Part shown: positions 15,650 to 20,819 of the stretch, piece after piece
Numbering within the stretch: position 1 is the first letter of the stretch
Layout: each line of letters begins with the position of its first letter
DNA from: JBDIBA01 sp039812705
GTDB taxonomy: Bacteria > Actinomycetota > Acidimicrobiia > Acidimicrobiales > JBBSGY01
Reading direction: 5' to 3'
DNA: 20,819 bases
Assembly: GCA_039812705.1 (NCBI GenBank)
Contig: JBDIBA010000035.1
Span: forward strand, 1 to 20,819
Position numbers and translations under genes: made by a program
Notes under the pieces: generated by a model
What the model was told of the DNA's origin: nothing
Database searches by the model: none
Seen by the model: the letters and a program-made list of their open reading frames with translations, nothing else

Positions 15650-16951
15650 TTAGGCGGCGTCATGCTGAGGTGGATCTTTCCCACTCCGTCTGGATTCTTG
15701 TGGACGAACATCATCGAGTCCACCTGCCTCACCTTCACACCCACAATCACCTTTCAGCCGGTTGTGAAAGGCGCAAAGCATTTGACCGTTGCATTGAATC
15801 GTCCGGCCACCATTACTCCAAGCGATTTTGTGATCGCCATCGCAATCTCTTGCAGGTACGTCACACACCGAGCCATGTTGGCAATAGCCATCTCGGACTT
15901 CGAGCGCGCGTCGCAACGCGCCTCTGAAGAACCTCTTAGCCCCAACCTCTCTTATTTGGTTTGGCGCATCGAAAACGATCCTGCTTATCTGACATCGCGA
16001 CAACAGCGGCACAAGCTGCTTCGGACTCAGCTGCACACCGCTTGCAAGCTGACAAGTCCGCTCGAAGCCCGGCAAACCAACAAGAATGTTGATCAACGGT
16101 TTGGGTTCTTTGTAATTCGAGCCAACCGTTGACGACCTTTTGGCCATTTCAACCATTGCATCTGCACGACGTTGAGGCGACGTGCGCCACAAATCGCCGG
16201 AGGTGATTTCATAGGCCTCGCCTAAGCGTTCACGTGCTTCTTTCCAGTCGGCCTTGAGGAGCTCGTCATAGATCCGTTTGACTTCATTGTTGAAGATGTC
16301 GCCACTTATCGGATCAAACAGAACCTGGACGTCGACAGTTCCTTCGAACGTTGTTGAAACGTGAGCATTGCGCTGTGCAACAAAACGTTCTTGCCTATCT
16401 GGAAACACAATCTCATCTGCGTGCGCTCTCCAGACCCGAGCACACTTTCTTGCCTCGTCGAAGCGCATCAAGTTCTTGATCTCTCTGACAAGAACTTCTT
16501 CATCGCGAGCAAACAACTCTTCAGTGCCTTTGGCGTTTGCCTTCACAAGCACATCGGCGCGACCCAAGGACAACGACCCATCTTCAACAGCTTTCGCCGT
16601 CACCGGCATGGTCGCAAGCGCCTCGGCTCGTCGCAACTTCCAACCTGCCTCTTCTGGTGACATGCCGGTATCGCGGCTCATGTAAGAAATTGCCGACCTG
16701 GAACCGTCGTGCTCCCAAGCCCTGCTTGCCTTCCACTTAGCAAGACAACGCGACTGGTATGCAACAACACGTTCGGAGAACTCTTGAATCAGCAGGGCAT
16801 CGTCATAGGCAGCATCAGGAGAAACTCGATCAACATCTTCGGACGCAAGTTGTGCGAAAGCCGCGCGCACATGATCTCGCCAAGTCATGCCGGGCACTAC
16901 GGGTACATCATTTGCGACTAACTGCATCACGAGATCCACCATAGCAAACAT
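15650..16951 (-). CDS. DUF222 domain-containing HNH endonuclease
   Basis: A 433-residue protein of the DUF222-HNH group, which is multi-copy in many actinobacterial genomes and whose role is unsettled. The N-terminal and middle parts are the helical DUF222 region, with SRDTGMSPEEAGWKLRRAEAL and GSLSLGRADVLVKAN typical of it. The C-terminal HNH module has zinc-type cysteines (CQHGSVCDVPARDCDGDH), GGRTIQCNGQMLC and the final HNRLK. The DH, N and HN residues match the HNH nuclease pattern. The frame is open to 17071; the ATG at 16951 was chosen because the extra upstream part is Cys/Val-rich and not protein-like. An ATG at 16942 is equally possible, since no strong ribosome-binding site separates them. 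It is divergent from the CDP-alcohol phosphatidyltransferase gene. Confidence 0.88.
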   Translation of the reverse strand: MFAMVDLVMQLVANDVPVVPGMTWRDHVRAAFAQLASEDVDRVSPDAAYDDALLIQEFSERVVAYQSRCLAKWKASRAWEHDGSRSAISYMSRDTGMSPEEAGWKLRRAEALATMPVTAKAVEDGSLSLGRADVLVKANAKGTEELFARDEEVLVREIKNLMRFDEARKCARVWRAHADEIVFPDRQERFVAQRNAHVSTTFEGTVDVQVLFDPISGDIFNNEVKRIYDELLKADWKEARERLGEAYEITSGDLWRTSPQRRADAMVEMAKRSSTVGSNYKEPKPLINILVGLPGFERTCQLASGVQLSPKQLVPLLSRCQISRIVFDAPNQIREVGAKRFFRGALRRALEVRDGYCQHGSVCDVPARDCDGDHKIAWSNGGRTIQCNGQMLCAFHNRLKGDCGCEGEAGGLDDVRPQESRRSGKDPPQHDAA

Positions 16952-17119
16952 TTGTTCGCCTGCTCGAACAACGAGCCGAACATTCAGCAAATCCCTAGCG
17001 ACATTCAGGCAAACGCACGCCACCAAAACACACATCCGCCCAAACGCACTGCACTCGGACGCAAAGAACAATGCAGCGCGCGTCCAGCCCGAGCATCGTC
17101 GACAGCAATAAGGTGGAGC

Positions 17120-17863
17120 ATGACCGAGACCGCGGCTCGCTTACCATCTGCTCGAGGGGTTGTCCGCCAAGTAGACGGACTCTTAAAGAGTGCGTTGCTC
17201 GCTGAGTGCTTACTTCTGCTTGCACTGGCAGTTGTCACCGACCTCGGCCTGTTTGGCCTTGTCTTTGGGTTCATGCATGCCGTGGGACTGTTCTTGGTCA
17301 TGAATTACGCAATGAGCGCCGCCTGCGTAACACAACTAGGGCACGCCGATGCCGTCACCTTGACCCGATCAGTCTTAACGGGCGGAGTGACTGCCCTCAC
17401 AGTTTCTACGTTCGGAGAACCCACAGGATGGCTAATAACACTTGCTGCCATTGCACTTTTGCTCGACAAAGCCGACGGGATCGTTGCCCGCCGCACCAAC
17501 ACAACATCGACGTTTGGCGCGCGATTCGACGCCGAAGCCGACGCCTTTTTAATTCTCGTATTGAGCATTGCAGCACTGCCGATGATTGGCCCAGCAGTGC
17601 TCCTCATCGGGGCCATGCGCTACCTGTTCTTCGCAGCAGGCCGCGTATTGCCTTGGCTGCGCGGCACTTTGCCAACAAGGCGCTCGACGAAACTCGTAGC
17701 TGCTCTGCAAGGAGTTGCACTTGTCGTCATCGCTGCTGGCGTGTTGGCTCCAAGCGCAGCAATGGCGCTTTTCATTGTCTCGCTAAGCGCACTGTTGTGG
17801 TCGTTCGGATGCAGTGTTGCCTGGCTCTGGCAACACCGTCCAACATCAGTTTCAGCCAGTTGA
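17120..17863 (+). CDS. CDP-alcohol phosphatidyltransferase family protein
   Basis: A 247-residue integral membrane enzyme that transfers a phosphatidyl or similar phospho group from a CDP-linked donor to an alcohol. The family motif is complete, with exact spacing: D119-G120-x2-A123-R124-x8-G133-x3-D137-x3-D141, preceded by D116; these aspartates bind the metal and the CDP. About six membrane helices surround it, for example GLFGLVFGFMHAVGLFLVM and GWLITLAAIALLL before the motif. The acceptor (inositol phosphate, glycerol phosphate or another) cannot be told. The ATG at 17120 has AAGGTGG about 4 bases upstream. A longer frame from 16952 lacks a ribosome-binding site and is not protein-like before this Met. 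The stop overlaps the TTG start of the next gene (TTGA), so the two are probably coupled. Confidence 0.88.
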   Translation: MTETAARLPSARGVVRQVDGLLKSALLAECLLLLALAVVTDLGLFGLVFGFMHAVGLFLVMNYAMSAACVTQLGHADAVTLTRSVLTGGVTALTVSTFGEPTGWLITLAAIALLLDKADGIVARRTNTTSTFGARFDAEADAFLILVLSIAALPMIGPAVLLIGAMRYLFFAAGRVLPWLRGTLPTRRSTKLVAALQGVALVVIAAGVLAPSAAMALFIVSLSALLWSFGCSVAWLWQHRPTSVSAS

Positions 17864-19485
17864 TATTTAGCCGATTATTCCAAAGCCGGTTGATCCAACG
17901 TCGGCATCTTTCTCGAGCCTTGAGCGTTGTGGCCATCGGCTGTGCATATTTGGCTCTTGTCGCGCCCAGCACTTACGGCAATATGCACATGACTGCGCTT
18001 CTACGAATTCCGTTTGAGTTCGTTGCCCTTGGATGGCTGTTGACTGCACTTCCCCGTCGCTTTTCTCGAGCAATTGGAGTCGTGATCGGCGCTCTCGCTG
18101 GCGTGTTGTTTATACTCAAGTTGGTAGACGTTGCCTTCGATGCCGCTTGGAGTCGACCTTTCAATCCGGTGTTCGACTTCGCGCTTGCAACCGGAGGGTT
18201 TGAATCCCTGCAGGCATCTCTCGGAGACAAGAAAGCAATAGCAGCCGTGGTCATTGGCGCACTGCTTGGCGTCGCCGTCATTGCGCTGATTGCTGCCTCG
18301 TTCGTTCGAATCGCAAAGCTGACAGCACGTCACCGCAAGCACAGTTGGCGCGCGATGGCTGCCCTAACCGTCATTTGGAGCCTTGCGATGCTTCTGGGCG
18401 CACCGCGGCCGTTGCTCAATTCTGCGGAGTTTGCTTACGACAAGTCCGCTTTGACTTTGAAGAGTTTCTCCGACAAGCGTGAGTTTGCCGGTCTCATGGC
18501 AAACGACGCCTATGCCGACACACCGGGATCGCGCCTGCTTCCCTCTTTGCGAGGCAAAGACGTTGTCGTGGTATTCGTCGAAAGTTATGGACGAAGCGCG
18601 GTTGACGATTCACCCGTTGCATCCCCTGTTACAAACCTGCTGAAACAAGGGTCGGATCGACTCGCTTCGGATGGGTTCGCAGCCAAGAGCGGTTTTCTAA
18701 CGTCGTCCGTGCAAGGCGGCGGAAGTTGGATGGCACATGCAACGTTTTCCGCCGGCGTATGGACGGACAACCAACGGCGCTACGACACGCTCGTCGCAAG
18801 CAACCGGTTGACGCTGGAGGGCGCCTTCAAGAAGGCGGGTTGGCGCACGATTGCCGTCTCGCCCGGGAACAATCGCGAGTGGCCAGAGTCGCGATTCTTT
18901 GGATTCGATCAGGCGTACAACGCACAAGAACTCGCCTACTTGGGCCCGGGAATCCAAGGGTGGTTTCCCATTCCAGATCAATATTCATTGGCGAAGATGA
19001 ACGACATCCTGCGCGCGCAGCCAGATGACAGTGCGTTTATGACAGAGATAACACTGACATCTAGTCACGGTCCTTGGGCGCAGACTCCCCCGCTGTTGGA
19101 TTGGAAAGACATTGATGACGGTTCTGTTTTCAACCGTTACGCCGAGATGATGAAAGCGGACGGGCCGACGTGGTCAGATCCACCCAAGGTGCAAGCTGCG
19201 TATCAAAACGCAATCAAGTATTCGCTGGAATCAATCGTTTCGTACGTGGAGAACTTTGCAGACGACGATCAGGTCTTCATCATTTTGGGCGACCACCAAC
19301 CTGCATCCGTGGTCACCGGCGACAATGCAAGCAAGGACGTGCCAATCAGCATTGTCAGTCGCGATGCTGCCGTGATGGCGCGCATTGAGCCTTGGGGTTG
19401 GAGCAACGGACTTCGGCCGAACAATGATGCACCGGTTTGGCCGATGGACGTCTTTCGTGACCAGTTCTTGCGCGCATTTGGTTAG
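17860..19485 (+). CDS. Sulfatase/alkaline-phosphatase superfamily membrane protein
   Basis: About 541 residues from a TTG at 17860. The N-terminal part has some four or five membrane helices, including VVAIGCAYLALVAP, FEFVALGWLLTALP and VVIGALLGVAVIALIAASF. The extracytoplasmic C-terminal domain has the alkaline-phosphatase-fold motifs VVVVFVESYG (metal-binding Glu), GGGSWMAHATFSAG (region of the nucleophile), TLTSSHGPW (metal His) and IILGDHQP (metal Asp-His). This layout resembles LTA synthase-type headgroup transferases and membrane sulfatases. The TTG overlaps the preceding TGA as TTGA, and no ATG lies in frame before the first helix, so TTG by coupling is the best start. The frame is open far upstream (to 17206), but that overlaps the previous gene and is not used. 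It probably acts on the lipid product of its partner gene; this is inferred from the pairing. Confidence 0.85.
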   Translation: MIFSRLFQSRLIQRRHLSRALSVVAIGCAYLALVAPSTYGNMHMTALLRIPFEFVALGWLLTALPRRFSRAIGVVIGALAGVLFILKLVDVAFDAAWSRPFNPVFDFALATGGFESLQASLGDKKAIAAVVIGALLGVAVIALIAASFVRIAKLTARHRKHSWRAMAALTVIWSLAMLLGAPRPLLNSAEFAYDKSALTLKSFSDKREFAGLMANDAYADTPGSRLLPSLRGKDVVVVFVESYGRSAVDDSPVASPVTNLLKQGSDRLASDGFAAKSGFLTSSVQGGGSWMAHATFSAGVWTDNQRRYDTLVASNRLTLEGAFKKAGWRTIAVSPGNNREWPESRFFGFDQAYNAQELAYLGPGIQGWFPIPDQYSLAKMNDILRAQPDDSAFMTEITLTSSHGPWAQTPPLLDWKDIDDGSVFNRYAEMMKADGPTWSDPPKVQAAYQNAIKYSLESIVSYVENFADDDQVFIILGDHQPASVVTGDNASKDVPISIVSRDAAVMARIEPWGWSNGLRPNNDAPVWPMDVFRDQFLRAFG

Positions 19486-19497
19486 GACTGGCGGCAA

Positions 19498-19791
19498 TTA
19501 GCCGAGGCGGGCAAGTCGGGCACACGCGACTGCGATGCTCAGGTTGTCGACCTCCAAGAAGTACCGCCAGTCTCGAGGCTTGACGCCTTTGTCCGCAATG
19601 TTGTCGAGCAGAAGCGCATGCTTTGCCCAGTTCAGTGGGGCGCGATCGTCGAGCAAGCCAGTCAGCAGTTCAGGCTTGTCCCCAAGCTCGGCAACAGCCT
19701 GCCACCGCAACCCTTCGCGCGTGTCGTTCAGGCCAAGTTCGACAAGCTGTTCAGTTGAGTCGCCGGTGGTGTGTTTCAACCATGTGTCCAA
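19498..19791 (-). CDS. Uncharacterised 97-residue protein, possibly 5'-truncated
   Basis: The frame from a TTG at 19791 encodes a soluble, mainly helical protein (LVELGLNDTREGLRWQAVAE; LLDDRAPLNWAKHALLLDNI) that I do not recognise. It looks like the C-terminal part of a helical-repeat protein. No ribosome-binding site precedes the TTG, which lies inside a short palindrome (GTGTCC-4-GGACAC). The frame stays open upstream to a TGA at 19894-19896 but becomes Arg-rich and unlike protein there. It ends 12 bases from the convergent sulfatase-like gene. A plausible reading is that an insertion at the element to its right removed the original 5' end. A complete small gene with a weak start is the alternative. 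Confidence 0.5.
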   Translation of the reverse strand: MDTWLKHTTGDSTEQLVELGLNDTREGLRWQAVAELGDKPELLTGLLDDRAPLNWAKHALLLDNIADKGVKPRDWRYFLEVDNLSIAVACARLARLG

Positions 19792-19856
19792 TCGGACACG
19801 TCGAGGTCTTTCGGATGGATGGCGTAGGAACCTCCATCGTCGGGAGACCTCGACGT
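19784..19856. other. Compound hairpin element at the mobile-element junction
   Basis: Two structures adjoin. The first is GTGTCC (19784-19789), 4 bases, then GGACAC (19794-19799). The second is a perfect 12-bp pair, ACGTCGAGGTCT (19798-19809) with AGACCTCGACGT (19845-19856). It encloses two G-U and two G-C pairs (19810-19813 with 19841-19844), then GATGGA (19814-19819) with TCCATC (19833-19838) and GG with CC (19821-19822, 19831-19832) around an 8-base loop. No T run follows. The two hairpins share bases 19798-19799, so they compete. Confidence 0.7.
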
Positions 19857-19944
19857 CTATCTGCGGACCGACGCGCCCGGCCGACCTACACCCTCACCTG
19901 GGAAGAGCCTTCAAACAACGCTGTCGGAAGCCATTCAGGGAAGG

Positions 19945-19980
19945 TCGGTGGAGCAGAGTCCGCACACCCTGCTCCACCGA
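19945..19980 (-). terminator. Terminator-like hairpin after the small HTH gene
   Basis: A perfect 12-bp stem, TCGGTGGAGCAG (19945-19956) with CTGCTCCACCGA (19969-19980), has a 12-base loop. It starts 10 bases after the TAG of the minus-strand HTH gene. The following minus-strand bases are CCTTCCCT, a weak U-poor tail, as is common for actinobacterial terminators. Confidence 0.6.
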
Positions 19981-19990
19981 TGACTGACAA

Positions 19991-20356
19991 CTACGCGCAA
20001 GTCTCGACCGAGGCTCGTGTGACGAACTTGGCGCCGCTGCCATCTGTCTCTGCGTCCTGCACCAGCTCGCCCCGCCGAATCATCAGCGCAATCGAACTGT
20101 GCGCCCGACGCAGCATCCTGCCAGCATCGCTGATCTTCATCGATCGTTCGTAGAGTCGCTCGATTCGCTCGCACTCATTGCGAAGCACCTCGACGTTGTC
20201 CTCGGTGAGGAGGTACTCGTCGGTCCGTATGTCTTTGTCGACGTCAAGACCGAGCCGATGCATCAGCTGGTACATCTGGTGATAGGTCTTGCCGAGTTCA
20301 CGAGCAACCTTGGGGAGACTTGTCGACTTCTTCAAACGAGTGCGTTCTGCGTCCAC
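19991..20356 (-). CDS. Small HTH DNA-binding protein, likely mobile-element gene
   Basis: A 121-residue protein from a GTG at 20356 with two helix-turn-helix-like segments: SLPKVARELGKTYHQMYQLMHRLG near residues 13-36 and MKISDAGRMLRRAHSSIALMIRRGEL in the second half, the latter resembling excisionase or MerR-like wings. Between them lies a charged helix (NVEVLRNECERIERLYERS). No catalytic residues of a tyrosine recombinase are visible, so it is not the missing integrase half. The start overlaps the end of the upstream gene by 25 bases in another frame, which suggests either coupling or a frameshift of one ancestral protein. A strong hairpin follows its stop. A role in excision or copy control of a small element is an inference from neighbours. 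Confidence 0.65.
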   Translation of the reverse strand: MDAERTRLKKSTSLPKVARELGKTYHQMYQLMHRLGLDVDKDIRTDEYLLTEDNVEVLRNECERIERLYERSMKISDAGRMLRRAHSSIALMIRRGELVQDAETDGSGAKFVTRASVETCA

Positions 20357-20781
20357 GGACGAGGCCGCTCAGTACTCCGTACCGTTCGAGCAACGGCAGC
20401 GTCGGGCTCAACTGTGGTGATGCCCATCGACGGATCGCTTTGCAACCACCCGTTCGTAATTGCGTATTTCACGATCTGGCGCAATGTCCAGAGGATGTCA
20501 TTCGCATAGCTTTTTGCGAGACCAGCCTTCTTGTCGTTGCGTCGCAAATGCTGCTTCTTCAAGTCGAAGACAGGAATCCAGGCCTTCCCAGTTTCGTCAC
20601 GACGCGAGTTCGGAAAACGCCCGTCAAGTCGGTGGCGGCGAATGGTCTGAGGCGACTTTTCAAGGAACGCTGCTGCATCGACGATCGAAAGCTCACGGCC
20701 AGAATCGAAGTCGTCGTAGATCACCTTTCCGCTGACAGTCATTTGGCGCCCCGCCAGGTGCATCACGAAGTCGAGCGTCAA
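20332..20781 (-). CDS. HTH plus integrase SAM-like domain protein, no catalytic domain
   Basis: The frame is open to the right window edge, and the TTG at 20781 or the ATG at 20742 may not be the true start. The first part holds an excisionase/AlpA-like HTH (ELSIVDAAAFLEKSPQTIRR, then GRFPNSRRDETGKAWIP). The second, AKSYANDILWTLRQIVKYAI followed by NGWLQSDPSMGI, matches the SAM-like core-binding domain of phage-type tyrosine integrases. The protein stops at 20332, before any catalytic R, H-x-x-R or Tyr, where a full integrase would go on for about 180 residues. It is therefore either a truncated integrase or a small regulator reusing the domain. It overlaps the next HTH gene by 25 bases. It marks the window's right end as part of an integrated element. 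Confidence 0.6.
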   Translation of the reverse strand: MTLDFVMHLAGRQMTVSGKVIYDDFDSGRELSIVDAAAFLEKSPQTIRRHRLDGRFPNSRRDETGKAWIPVFDLKKQHLRRNDKKAGLAKSYANDILWTLRQIVKYAITNGWLQSDPSMGITTVEPDAAVARTVRSTERPRPWTQNALV

Positions 20782-20819
20782 TTGGTGCCCGCTTTCGGCA
20801 AGGTCGCTGATCGACGACG

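Noticed and set aside
17206..17859. Upstream extension of the sulfatase-like frame
   Set aside because: It overlaps the CDP-alcohol phosphatidyltransferase gene, is Arg/His/Cys-rich and lacks domain features; the TTGA overlap gives a better start.

Overview
The window looks like a chromosomal segment from a mid-GC actinobacterium. The pointers are a DUF222/HNH endonuclease, an actinobacterial-style lipoprotein with a PknH-like sensor domain, a short UvrA paralogue, and several genes whose start codon lies 6-7 bases after a TAnnnT -10 box, the leaderless layout common in Actinobacteria. The class Acidimicrobiia is a guess that the sequence alone cannot settle.

Left edge (1-727): a DUF998 membrane-protein gene on the minus strand, interrupted by one in-frame TGA and running off the window. 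818-8037: a sugar or cyclitol uptake and catabolism module. On the minus strand are a ROK repressor, a two-domain sugar ABC ATPase, a permease and a lipoprotein binding protein. The first three genes overlap by ATGA. Divergently on the plus strand are a Gfo/Idh/MocA oxidoreductase and a TIM-barrel isomerase/epimerase, also ATGA-coupled. The likely logic is uptake of a carbohydrate, NAD-dependent oxidation, then isomerisation, under the divergent ROK regulator.

8118-14450: mostly unrelated housekeeping or accessory genes. They are a beta-carbonic anhydrase, a UvrA-like ABC protein without a full UvrB-binding region, a convergent calcium/sodium exchanger-family protein, an unrecognised 275-residue protein, a 57-residue YjfB-like motility protein behind a sigma-28-like promoter, and an APH-family phosphotransferase. 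A four-copy 15-bp repeat lies between the UvrA-like gene and the exchanger.

14451-17071, minus strand: a possible 60-residue small protein, a PknH-like lipoprotein whose best ribosome-binding site and ATG are one base out of frame, and a DUF222/HNH endonuclease. 17120-19485, plus strand: a CDP-alcohol phosphatidyltransferase and an alkaline-phosphatase-superfamily membrane protein joined by a TTGA stop/start overlap. They are probably a pair acting on membrane lipid headgroups.

Right edge (19498-20819), minus strand: an apparent mobile-element remnant. It holds a protein with an HTH plus the SAM-like N-terminal part of a tyrosine integrase but no catalytic domain, a second small HTH protein, a terminator-like hairpin, and an elaborate hairpin at 19784-19856. 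Next to that hairpin is a 97-residue gene that looks cut off at its 5' end. No rRNA, tRNA or CRISPR array was seen. The most notable items are the leaderless promoter set, the YjfB promoter, the lipid-headgroup pair and the structured junction at the right edge. None is clearly a new defence or mobile system.
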